A stretch of DNA of 64,000 nt from DAOUJI01 sp965224415. Its GTDB lineage: Bacteria > Chloroflexota > Dehalococcoidia > Lucifugimonadales > JAGWBF01. The DNA lies in contig CBDCZB010000004.1 in assembly GCA_965224415.1 (NCBI GenBank), forward strand, positions 496,001-560,000, written 5' to 3'. Of this stretch, positions 24,297 through 32,321 are shown one piece after another. The notes beneath the pieces were generated by a model that had not been told where the DNA came from, did not search any database, and was given only the letters and a program-made list of their open reading frames with translations. Position 1 is the stretch's first letter. The number at the start of each line of letters is the position of its first letter. A program made the position numbers and the translations under genes.

Positions 24297-25524
24297 CTAG
24301 TATTCGGCCAATCTGGCATTGTCAGTTAGTACGTGAGCCCAGACAGGATGCTACCTTGGGGATAGACGAAGGGTTGTGGGATGTGAGGTGGTCATGGTGC
24401 AGGAGAAGTACGGAGTCCGGCTGGCAACACAGGAAAAGGGACGGCTCAGGAAGATGATCAGGGCTGGGAGGAGTTCCGCACAGGCGATTACCCGGGCCCG
24501 CATCCTGATCAAGATAGATGAGGGCTGGACCGCCCCCCAGGTGGCCACCGCACTGGACGTGTCGGAGCGGACCGTGTTCCGCACCAAGCGGCGGTATGCC
24601 GAGGAAGGACTGGACGAGGTGCTGAGGCACCATAACCAGGTCAACCGGCCCAGAAAGGTGGATGAAAGGGTGGAGGCCCACCTGATAGCCTTGGCCTGCA
24701 GCCCGGTGCCCGACGGTCATGACCACTGGACCATGCGGGCCCTGGCGGGCAAGGTGGTGGAGTTGGGATTGGTGGAGTCTTTATCTCCCGAGACGGTCCG
24801 CCTGCGGCTAAAAAAAACACGCTCAAGCCGTGGCTCAAGAAACAATGGTGCATCCCCAAGGTAGGTGGAGAGTTCGTGGCGGCCATGGAGGACGTGCTGG
24901 ATCTCTACGCCGAGCCCTACGATCCGCAGAGGCCGGTGGTCTGCTTTGACGAGACCTCCACCCAGTTGCTGGCCGACGTGAGGGAACCGCTGCCGGCAAA
25001 GCCTGGGAGGCCGAGGCGTGAGGACTACGAATACCAGCGGGGAGGGACGCGCAACCTGTTCCTCACCTGTGAGCCTCGCCGGGGCTGGCGCCACGTGGCG
25101 ATAACCCGGCAACGCACCATGCAGGACTTCGCTCAGCAGATGCGGTGGCTGGTGGATGAGGCCTACCCCGATGTCCCGGTGATTCGGCTGGTTCTCGACA
25201 ATCTGAACACGCATCGGATGGCCTCGCTTTACGAGACTTTCCCGGCGGCCGAGGCCCGGCGCATCGCCAAGCGGCTGGAGTTGCACCACACTCCCAAGCA
25301 CGGAAGCTGGCTGAATATGGCGGAGATCGAGTTCAGCGTGCTGGCCCGGGCCTGCCTGCGCGGACGCAACGGAGATGAGGACAGCCTGGAAAGAGCCGTC
25401 AGCGCCTGCGTGTCAGAGCGGAACGCGATAGGAGCTACCATTAACTGGCGGTTCACTGCCCAAGACGCCAGACGCAAACTCCATCGCCTCTATCCCTGCC
25501 AATCCTGATTTGGTTCAGTACTAG
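24297..25524 (+). mobile_element. IS630-family insertion sequence, copy 1
   Basis: A 1,228-bp element with CTAG at both ends (24297-24300, 25521-25524). The imperfect terminal repeats share CTAGTA and CCAA-TC motifs. It carries one transposase in two overlapping frames. An apparently identical copy lies at 32322-33549 in the same orientation. The left flank is the ATPase/PIN module; the right flank is a truncated PEP-mutase-like gene. IS630 elements normally duplicate TA, which fits the CTAG ends. Confidence 0.85.
24394..25508 (+). CDS. IS630 transposase, two frames joined by probable -1 frameshift (copy 1)
   Basis: The first frame (24394-24864) encodes the helix-turn-helix part: TRARILIKIDEGWTAPQVATAL and VSERTVFRTKRRYAEEGLDEVL. 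The second frame (visible from 24813, stop 25508) holds the DDE nuclease: VVCFDETSTQ (D), VIRLVLDNLNTH (D) and WLNMAEIEFSVL (E). The frames meet at an eight-A run, 24810-24817; a -1 slip there gives continuous protein reading TLKPWLKKQW after the slip. ATG 24394 has GAGGTGG upstream; the GTG at 24376 is an alternative. Full length and apparently active. Confidence 0.88.
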
Positions 25525-25526
25525 GG

Positions 25527-25766
25527 CGGCCCATTCTGTCTTGGCGGGAGCTTGAGGACATGGGATACAAGATGGTCCTGGACGCCACCACGGCTGCCAT
25601 TGCCGCCGCCCAGGCGGTCAGGGACGTCTTTTCCGCATACATTGAGACGGGCAGGCCCCAATTCGACCATGAGACGGCCATTCAAGCCCGGGAGTGGATA
25701 GAGGGAATAATCGGGCTGCCGGAGCTGTATCGGATCGAAGAGCGGACCACGGAACGCGACGGTTAG
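25527..25766 (+). pseudogene. Truncated isocitrate lyase / PEP mutase family gene (3' end)
   Basis: From the IS630 right end, an open frame reads RPILSWRELEDMGYKMVLDATTAAIAAAQAVRD and ends with a TAG at 25764-25766. This is the C-terminal part of carboxyvinyl-carboxyphosphonate phosphorylmutase / 2-methylisocitrate lyase-type proteins (L-x-x-ELE-x-MGYK..., helix rich in A, then an acidic tail). About two thirds of the gene is missing and no 5' part is seen on the other side of the IS, so the loss was not a simple insertion. An ATG at 25560 exists, but a functional product is unlikely. Confidence 0.7.
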
Positions 25767-25795
25767 GTCTCGTCTAGGGTTGGTGAGAGAGACAT

Positions 25796-26545
25796 ATGGG
25801 ACGATTGGACGGTAAGGTCGCCATCATCACCGGAGGCGCCATGGGGCAGGGAGAGGCGGAAGCGCGCCTCTTTGCCTGTGAAGGCGCCAGGGTGGTGATA
25901 GGGGACGTTGCTGAGGAGCAGGGGAACGCCGTGGCTCTGCACATTGGCGAGCAGGGCGGGGAAGCTGTCTTTGTCCGGCTGGACGTGGCGTCGGAAGACG
26001 ACTGGCGCCGGGCCGTGGGGACAGCAGTGGAGGCCTACGAACGGTTGGACATTCTGGTGAACAACGCAGGGATTCGCGGCCCGTTCGGAATAGAGGACCT
26101 TTCGCTGGAAGACTGGGACCGGGTGGTGGACGTGAACCAGAAGGGCGTCTTTCTGGGGACCAAACATTCAGTCCCGGCCATGAGGAAGGGCGGCGGCGGC
26201 TCCATCGTCAACATATCCTCGGTGGCCGCCATTCGAGGCAGGGGTTCCGCTGCCTACTCGGCCACTAAGGGTGCCGTTCGCACCTTCTCCAAGGTCACCG
26301 CAATTCACTATGCCAAGGACAACATACGATGTAACTCTGTCCATCCCGGCCCGGTTGACACGGCGTTTTTCGGAGACGCTTTGCAGGACGAAGCTGTCCG
26401 AGACAGGACGGTAAGGCCCATTCCGATGGGCCGCCTGTGCACCCCTGAAGACGTGGCCTACGCAGTGTTGTACCTGGCTTCGGACGATGCGTCGTTTGTT
26501 ACGGGGGCTGAGCTTGTCGTTGACGGCGGGCGCACAGCGAGGTAG
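25796..26545 (+). CDS. SDR family NAD(P)-dependent oxidoreductase
   Basis: 249 residues, classical short-chain dehydrogenase. Seen: VAIITGGAMGQGEAEARLFACEGARVVIGDV (TGxxxGxG, with an acidic residue after the second strand favouring NAD), ILVNNAGIRGP (NNAG), SIVNISSVAAIRG (catalytic Ser), AYSATKGAV (YxxxK), and NSVHPGPVDTAFFGDA. C-terminal VTGAELVVDGGRTAR is standard. Substrate unknown. GGTGAGAGAG upstream could serve as the ribosome binding site. Confidence 0.92.
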   Translation: MGRLDGKVAIITGGAMGQGEAEARLFACEGARVVIGDVAEEQGNAVALHIGEQGGEAVFVRLDVASEDDWRRAVGTAVEAYERLDILVNNAGIRGPFGIEDLSLEDWDRVVDVNQKGVFLGTKHSVPAMRKGGGGSIVNISSVAAIRGRGSAAYSATKGAVRTFSKVTAIHYAKDNIRCNSVHPGPVDTAFFGDALQDEAVRDRTVRPIPMGRLCTPEDVAYAVLYLASDDASFVTGAELVVDGGRTAR

Positions 26546-26555
26546 GGTCCTGGGT

Positions 26556-26888
26556 TTAGCTCTTGGCTTCGAAGGAGCCTATCAACCGGAACTGCACCTG
26601 GGACACTGAGTCTATCAGGTCCGACATCTCGCCCCGCTCCCCCTCTTCGGCCCGTTTTTGTCCCCTGACCTTCATAGTCTCAGCCAGGTCGTTGGTCTCG
26701 ATTTCGTAAACGGCGATGTACTTGCCCCGCCCTTCCTTCGGGCTGGAAATCTCGTACCGCCTTGCTGATACGAACCCGGGAGTGGCCAACACGTTGGGCA
26801 TGTGTATGTTGTCGTACCAGTCGTTGTATTCGGTTTCTCTACTTGGGTCCTTGCAGTTGCTCTCCACGATGTTTATCCACCTGGCCAT
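26556..26888 (-). CDS. Small dimeric alpha-beta barrel protein (EthD/DUF4286-like)
   Basis: 110 residues: WINIVESNCKDPSRETEYNDWYDNIHMPNVLATPGFVSARRYEI, then KYIAVYEIETNDL. The E-x-x-YNDWY-x-x-H-x-P-x-VL-x-x-PGF pattern is typical of EthD-like / DUF4286 ferredoxin-fold proteins, often linked to catabolic gene clusters. The conserved His in NIHMP may be catalytic or ligand-binding. It converges on the upstream SDR gene with a 10-bp gap. Precise role unknown. Confidence 0.75.
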   Translation of the reverse strand: MARWINIVESNCKDPSRETEYNDWYDNIHMPNVLATPGFVSARRYEISSPKEGRGKYIAVYEIETNDLAETMKVRGQKRAEEGERGEMSDLIDSVSQVQFRLIGSFEAKS

Positions 26889-26954
26889 TCGTCACCTCTT
26901 CTTCAGCGGTTGGGTGGCGTAAAATATGGGACTTATATATCAGAGTAAACAATA

Positions 26955-27039
26955 GGGAGTGGTGGGATTCGAACCCACGGGGCCTAATAAGCCCAACGGA
27001 GTTTAAGTCCGCCGCAATAAACCACGAAGCCACACTCCC
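26955..27039 (-). tRNA. tRNA-Leu (anticodon TAA)
   Basis: On the minus strand, acceptor arms GGGAGTG and CACTCCC close an 85-nt cloverleaf. The anticodon loop CTTAAAC sits on a CGGA/TCCG stem, giving anticodon TAA. The T-arm is GTGGG-TTCGAAT-CCCAC. A long variable arm (pairs GGGC / GCCC around TTATTAG) marks a class II leucine tRNA. CCA is not encoded. It lies between the catabolic remnant and the transposon cluster, a typical integration neighbourhood. Confidence 0.92.
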
Positions 27040-27093
27040 GCAATCATTATGGCACTCATGATAGGAGCAAAAAGGTTGCGTTTAAAGCAATGA

Positions 27094-27113
27094 GGGCCGC
27101 ATGTCAACGGCCC
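27094..27113 (-). terminator. Possible hairpin terminator for the 48-residue gene
   Basis: GGGCCG / CGGCCC six-base stem with an eight-base loop, 30 bp beyond the stop of the small minus-strand gene. No clear T-run follows, so this is tentative. Confidence 0.3.
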
Positions 27114-27142
27114 CAGGACTCGACCGGAAAGCGGCTACGTCT

Positions 27143-27289
27143 TTAGTCCTTCTTCTTGATGTACTTCCAGTCAGTCTGTTTCTTGGGAGGCGTTTTCAAC
27201 AATGCCTTGGCGACGTTCTCTGGCGTATCGGGGAGGGGTTCGGGCATGGGCTTGGCTGGGCGCCCACGCTTCTTGTCTTGCTCTGCCAT
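27143..27289 (-). CDS. Small basic/proline-rich hypothetical protein
   Basis: 48 residues from ATG 27289, which has a good ribosome binding site (AGGAGAG). A longer upstream open frame exists but carries no credible sequence. Composition: an N-terminal KKRGRPAKP AT-hook-like motif, a middle LPDTPENVAKALLKTPPKK and a lysine-rich tail (WKYIKKKD). The RGRP core suggests minor-groove DNA contact. I recall similar short proteins from environmental genomes but cannot name a family. Divergent from the coiled-coil gene at 27408. Confidence 0.6.
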   Translation of the reverse strand: MAEQDKKRGRPAKPMPEPLPDTPENVAKALLKTPPKKQTDWKYIKKKD

Positions 27290-27359
27290 GATTCTCTCCT
27301 CAGCTTGATAGGGGAGTGACTGTAGCCTCTTGAGTATACCACAAGGGTTATAGATGATA

Positions 27360-27390
27360 TATAATCTATACATACTGTACGTATGTATAG
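27360..27390 (+). promoter_or_regulatory. -10 box followed by a 25-bp palindromic operator
   Basis: TATAAT at 27360-27365 runs directly into a perfect inverted repeat, CTATACATAC (27366-27375) and GTATGTATAG (27381-27390), separated by TGTAC. It covers the expected transcription start of the coiled-coil gene, whose ATG is 18 bp further on. A second inverted pair, TATAGAT / ATCTATA, overlaps it upstream (27350-27370). Position and symmetry suggest a repressor site. The -35 is not convincing. Confidence 0.55.
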
Positions 27391-27407
27391 ACCCTTTGGA
27401 GCGAACC

Positions 27408-27710
27408 ATGACGACCGACAGACCGTTGACACGGGCGGACCTACAAGAGGTTCTGATAGCCGTCCTACAGCCGATTATCGAACGACTGGGCAGGCTGGAA
27501 GCCCGCATGGACGGTCTGGAAACCCGCATGATTGGGGTGGAAGCCCACATGAATACAGTCGAAGTCAAAGTGGTCGGGCTGGAGGTTCAAATGGTCGGGC
27601 TGAAGGAACGCCTGGACTGCTTGGAAGCGCAGAACACCATTCAATACAAGCAATTGAACGCGAAACTGGACACCTTGATTCAAGGCGGGGTACGGAGTCC
27701 CAACTACTAG
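27408..27710 (+). CDS. Coiled-coil hypothetical protein
   Basis: 100 residues from ATG 27408 (GGAG at 27398-27401). After an N-terminal LTRADLQEVLIAVLQPIIERL, the protein is built of 7-residue repeats with L/M/V at heptad positions: LEARMDGLETRMIGVEAHM, then VEVKVVGLEVQMVGLKERLDCLEAQ. This is a long parallel coiled coil without catalytic residues. Its stop codon overlaps, on the other strand, the inferred true stop of the IS1595 transposase. Function unknown; similar stalks occur in phage and restriction-associated proteins, but I cannot assign it. Confidence 0.6.
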   Translation: MTTDRPLTRADLQEVLIAVLQPIIERLGRLEARMDGLETRMIGVEAHMNTVEVKVVGLEVQMVGLKERLDCLEAQNTIQYKQLNAKLDTLIQGGVRSPNY

Positions 27711-28646
27711 CTGGTTAGGTTCCGGTAGGGAAGCCGCTTTCCTTCCATACCCTTGACAATTCGGCTCATTTGCAAGTCAGCCCCCAAGGGGCGGTCATTT
27801 TGGCGCCCTGAGAATTCCCCCACGTAGCGGCCTAAGATGCTTCCGGCTCACATGGTGGTATGTTCCATGCAATCCCCGCTTGAGCAAGGCCCAGAAGCTC
27901 TCTATCCCGTTGGTGTAAGCCATGTCCCGGACGTACTCCCCGGCGCTGTGCTTCACGGCCCAATGAGAGCGGTGTTTCATGCCCTGGTAAGCCGACGCCT
28001 CGTCCGTGTAGACCACGGCCCCAACGTCGGTTGCTCCTTCTACGAATCCATGTAGAGCCTGCCTGTCAGTGAACGCTATGGGTTTGGCGTAAACTTGGTT
28101 TGTCTCTCTGTCCTTAGCTCCCCCGATAGCAGTCTTGCCTACCGTTTCCCGACCGGCATTGAGTTTCTTGGCCTTGTACTTGTTGCGTTCCTTCCCTCCA
28201 ACGTAGGTTTCGTCAACTTCCACGGGTCCGAAAAAGGACTCTTGCTTGTCCGCCCAAGACTCCCGTATCCGGTGGGCCAGGTGCCAAGCGGACTTCTGGG
28301 TGATGCCCAGGTCCCGATGGAGTTTGATGCTGGACGTTCCATTGATTCCTGTGGTCAGGATGTATATGGCGAGCGCCCACTTTTGGCAACCCAGCTTACT
28401 CCCTTCCATCACCGTGCCAGTCTTGACGGAAAAGAACTTCCGGCAAGCCTTGCAATGGTAGGGCATACGGGGATGGTTCCCGCTCCGGCTGGCCTTGTCG
28501 CTTTCGCAGTGCGGGCAGCGTATTCCGTCGGGCCAACGTTGCTCGGCAAACCAAGACTCGGCGGATGCGTCGTCGGGGAATTGCTTGAATAGGTCTACCA
28601 GTGTCAGACCCTTTCGGTAGTGCTTTCCTGGTGCGTTCTTGGCCAT
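27707..28646 (-). pseudogene. IS1595-family (ISXO2-like) transposase with late frameshift
   Basis: Frame from ATG 28646 (AGGAG upstream). The N-terminal zinc ribbon is CPHCESDK...CKACRKFFS; the DDE-type ISXO2 domain has VEVDETYVGGKERN, VYTDEASAY and NGIESFWALLKRGLHGTYHHVS. The frame as written ends at 27795 with an atypical tail after RKHL. Dropping one base just after that leucine restores GRYVGEFSGRQNDRPLG and ends GKRLPYRNLTS at a TAG (27707-27709), as in intact relatives. So one extra base lies near 27835. Element ends were not found. Confidence 0.82.
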
Positions 28647-28683
28647 TGCCCTAGCTCCTGATTCGCTTAATAATTATGAAAAT

Positions 28684-28712
28684 ATAGTAAACGTTTTAGG
28701 CGTCAATGTCAA
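28684..28712 (-). promoter_or_regulatory. Sigma70-type promoter of the IS1595 transposase
   Basis: On the minus strand, TTGACA (28712-28707), 17-bp spacer, TACTAT (28689-28684), 38 bp before the transposase ATG. AT-rich compared with neighbours. Confidence 0.6.
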
Positions 28713-28789
28713 GCGTTTGCTGTGCTCCCACTGCAACCGGATAAAGGGAGACCATCCGCAAGAATTCCTGTTGGCCCAACTTACCGCCC

Positions 28790-30017
28790 ACTAGTAGTCA
28801 GTCAACTTTGGAATCAAAAGGGTAAAGCCGGTGAAGTTTGGTCCGGGCGTCCTGGGTGTTGAACCTCCAGTGGATGGTGGCTTGGGCGGCGTTGCGTTCC
28901 TTAACCAGGGCCTGGACTTCCCGCCGGAGCGTCTCCTCGTCGGGGAGTCGCTGCTTCAAGCAGGATCGGGATAGTACGCTGAACTCGATTTCCGCCATGT
29001 TCAACCAACTCCCGTGCTTGGGGGTGTAGTGGAACTCCAGCCGCTTGGCAATCCGCCGGGCCTCTGCCGCCGGGAACGTCTCGTACAGGGACGCCGGACG
29101 GTGCGTGTTCAGGTTGTCCATGACCACCCTCACCACCGGCGTCTCCGGGTAAGCTTCGTCCACCAGCCAACGCATCTGATGGGCGAAGTCCTCCATGGTG
29201 CGCCGCCGGGTCACCGCCACGTGACGCCAGCCCGCCAGCGGCTCACAGGCCAGGAACAGGTTGCGGACGCCCTCCCTCCGGTGCTCGTAGTCCTGCCGAA
29301 GCGGAATTCCGGGCCGGGTCGGCAGAGATGGCCGCGTCTCGGCCAACAACTGGGTCGATGTCTCGTAAAAGCAGACCACCGGCCGTCGGTGGTCATAGGG
29401 TTCGGCATAGAGGTCCAGCAGGTCCTCCATGTTGGCCACGAACTCCGCGCTCACCTTGGTAATGCGCGATTCCCTCTTCTGCCAGGGCTTGAGAGCGTTT
29501 TTTTGAGACGCTTGCGCACCCCTTCGTGGGACATGGAGGAGGCCAACTTCAACTCCACCACCTTGCCAGCCAGCAGGCGCAGGGTCCAGTGGTCATGCCC
29601 TGCCGGCGGCGGGCTGCAGGCCAGGGCGATCAAGTGGGCCTCGCCCCGGTCGTCCAGCTTCCGGCGCCGGTTGGCCTGGGGACGGTCCTTCAGAACCCCG
29701 GAACCCTTCTTCGGTAAAGCGCCGCTTGACCCGGTACACTGTGCCCAGGGCCACATCCAGGGCTTCAGCCACTTGGGGAGCAGGCCAACCGTCGTCGCTC
29801 TTGAGGAGAATCCGGGCCCTGGCGGTGATTCGGGCCGGGTGTTTCCCAACCCGAATCAGACGCTGGAGTTCTTCTCGTTGTTCCAGCGCCAGCCCCACTG
29901 AATGCTTGTCCCTGACCATCACCGCCACCCCCGCCAACAACACTTCCCACAAGGCAGGATAGCCTAATTGTCCGTTTTCTTAAACAAATGCTAAAACCAA
30001 GTTGACTGAGTACTAGT
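28790..30017 (-). mobile_element. IS630-family insertion sequence, divergent copy 3
   Basis: A 1,228-bp element with near-perfect 19-bp terminal repeats: ACTAGTAGTCAGTCAACTT at 28790-28808 and, reverse-complemented, ACTAGTACTCAGTCAACTT at 29999-30017 (one mismatch). It has the same length and gene plan as copies 1 and 2, but its sequence and ends differ and it is in opposite orientation. The transposase carries an inactivating shift. Confidence 0.88.
28798..29919 (-). pseudogene. IS630 transposase with one disabling frameshift (copy 3)
   Basis: HTH part from 29919: ITARARILLKSDDGWPAPQVAEALDVALGTVYRVKRRFTEEG. One extra base near 29695 throws off the frame; the shifted frame resumes VLKDRPQANRRRKLDDRGEAHLIALACS. 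The usual -1 slippage site (seven A on the minus strand, 29498-29504) then leads into the DDE part: VVCFYETSTQ (tyrosine instead of aspartate), VVRVVMDNLNTH and WLNMAEIEFSVL, ending at 28798. The first catalytic Asp therefore also appears altered (F-Y-E rather than F-D-E), reinforcing that this copy is dead. Confidence 0.82.
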
Positions 30018-30475
30018 CTGGCTGGAATGTTAGTTTTTTGGGGATGATCACACAGTGTAGACCGTCGGTGAAAACTGGTAACTCACAGCGCTGCCACCAC
30101 CTGAAAGACGGTACTGAGTGCAGTACGCTCCTACCCACCACACTACACGAAATCAAAAACCTTCGAACGAAAGATACAATAGCAACGGAAAACTGCGGTA
30201 CTCGTGGGCTGTGGACTTGGCTACAACCATGTAACGTCAGGCGGGTCGACAAATGGTTGCGCCACGCCAGCCCTGAGCACCGGTGCGAATCCCCTTTGGT
30301 GTGGTCAGAACGTATTGGACTCAGAGCTTTCAGTTGGGCGATCTCCTTCTGAGGGCTCGACCCGCCAGTTCGCGCGACGCGGCAACTGTTCTCCGAGACT
30401 TCGAGACGGCCGCCGCGCTGGGCAATATGAACCTTGTACTTGCACTTTGTTCATCTGCCCCGTATCTTTATTGCC
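30018..30475 (+). other. 458-bp stretch without a supported gene
   Basis: Between IS630 copy 3 and the DUF4143 ATPase. Small open frames here (for example 30038-30352) have no family-like sequence or ribosome binding site. I see no tRNA, repeat or promoter I can defend. Confidence 0.4.
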
Positions 30476-32199
30476 GTGATCGAGCGAGAAATCACCCAGT
30501 GGCTGACAGCCCTCTTCAAGCAATACCCGTTCGTGACCGTGACCGGTCCACGGCAGTCTGGGAAGACCACGCTTTGCCGCGCGGCCTTTCCCGACCTTCA
30601 GTACGTCAACCTGGAAGCCCCGGACCAGCGGGAATTCGCGGAGTCTGACCCTCGGGGGTTTCTGTCGCAGTTGGGGAAGGCGCCGTCATCGATGAGGTCC
30701 AGTACGTTCCCGCACTCCTCTCCTATCTTCAGGTCCTCGCCGACGAACGAGGTGGCAACAGTCTGTTCGCGCTCACAGGCAGCGAGCAATTCCAGCTCTC
30801 CGATGCCATCAACCAGTCGCTCGCCGGCCGAACCGCGCTGCTCCGCCTGCTGCCATTCTCCCTCAGGGAACGGCGGACCACGGGTGCCAGCGATGCGATC
30901 GATCACATCATCTACTCGGGGTTCTATCCACGGATTCTCGATCAGGGACTGGATCCGCGGCAGGCACTCGCCGACTACTCTGAGACCTACATCGAGCGCG
31001 AGGTGCGCCGTTTAGGGGAGATCCGCAACGTCTCCGCATTTCGGCGCTTCCTAAAGCTCTGCGCGGGCCGGGTCGGACAGTTGGTCAACCTGAGCGCACT
31101 AGGTTCGGATGCCGGGGTGTCCCACACAACCGCGCGACATTGGCTCACGATTCTGGAGACAAGCTACATCGTCTTCCAACTACAGCCGTTTCACGCCAAC
31201 ATCCGAAAGCGCCTGGTGAAGTCGCCCAAGCTCTACTTCTATGATGTCGGGTTGGCCAGCTACCTGCTCGGCATTGAGAGCCCCGAGCAGGTGGAGACTC
31301 ACCCTCTCCGGGGAGCGCTCTTTGAGAACGTGGTCGTTACGGAAGCACTCAAGCACCGCTTCAACCGAGGCCGGCAACCCAACCTCTCTTTCTTCAGGGA
31401 CCTGAGAGGGCTGGAGTGCGACATCTTATACGAGACCGGCCGGGGCATCAGCGCCATCGAGGCAAAGTCCGGTTCGACCGTGGCTTCCGACTATTTCAGC
31501 TCGATCAACCGCGTTGCCGAGCTCGTTCCGGCCATTTCCGCGAAGGCCGTTGTCTACGGTGGTATGGGGCGTCAGTCACGAAGCGACTGCGAGGTCGTGC
31601 CGCTCGCGGAACTCGCTGGATTGCTGGAGCGATTCGATGTCGATCAGGAGATCGCAGCCTTCGTGAAAGAGAAGAAGGGATCAGCACCGGACGACTACGA
31701 TCTCAAGACACTGGACGCCGTCTATGCTACTCATATTCGGCCGACACTTGATGGGTTGGACTCTGCCTGCCGGCTCTTGGGAGAGGAACTCTTCAATCGG
31801 TTTACCAAGAGTGGTTACGCCAAGCGCGGTCCACATGGGGGAGTACAAGGCACTAGCGTGCTAGATGCTAGCAGTTGGGAGACGACGAGAAAGAACTACC
31901 TGATCGACAGAGGCTTCAAGCTGCGAGACGACCGACGGATTGAACTGAAGAACGACTACATATTCACCGGATATACGGGAAGCAGTGGTGTCGACTTCGA
32001 CATCCGGTTATCTATCAGGTGGAGCCTTGGCAGCGACTATCTCACAAGATCAGTGGCAATCAACGAAGGGCAACTTGGGGAACTTGATGCTAGCATCCCC
32101 TACTCGCGGCTGGACAAAGAAAGGGTCGATATGGACCATGTGGTTGCCCAGGTCTTGCAGTACCTCCTAGCCGAGATTGCCGACCGTTCAGGGCGTTAG
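30476..32199 (+). pseudogene. AAA_14 / DUF4143 ATPase with a one-base frameshift and long C-terminal extension
   Basis: From GTG 30476: VIEREITQWLTALFKQYPFVTVTGPRQSGKTTL (Walker A GPRQSGKT), then YVNLEAPDQREFAESDPRGFLSQLG. At about 30672 one G seems missing. The other frame continues GAVIDEVQYVPALLSYLQVL (Walker B), FALTGSEQFQL, YIEREVRRLGEIRN, then DUF4143: LETSYIVFQLQPFHANI, KSPKLYFYDVGLASYLLGIE, GALFENVVVTEALKH and the nuclease-like end ECDILYETGRGISAIEAKSG. Relatives stop soon after; this one has roughly 170 more residues of unknown type. Could be an assembly error in a G-run. Family function unclear. Confidence 0.8.
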
Positions 32200-32321
32200 G
32201 GGAGAGAGCCACCAGAGGCGCCGTAGGCGATTACTGTCCGCTGCACCGTTTCCCCGCTCGCAGACTCATCGATCGCCGGACACCGCATGTTGACATCGGG
32301 ATGGACGACGCATGGAGCGTA

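Noticed and set aside
30240..30310. tRNA-like segment with GGTGCGAATCCCC
   Set aside because: No acceptor or anticodon stems can be formed around it.
30038..30352. 104-residue open frame between IS630 copy 3 and the DUF4143 ATPase
   Set aside because: No family-like residues, no ribosome binding site, overlaps other equally poor frames.
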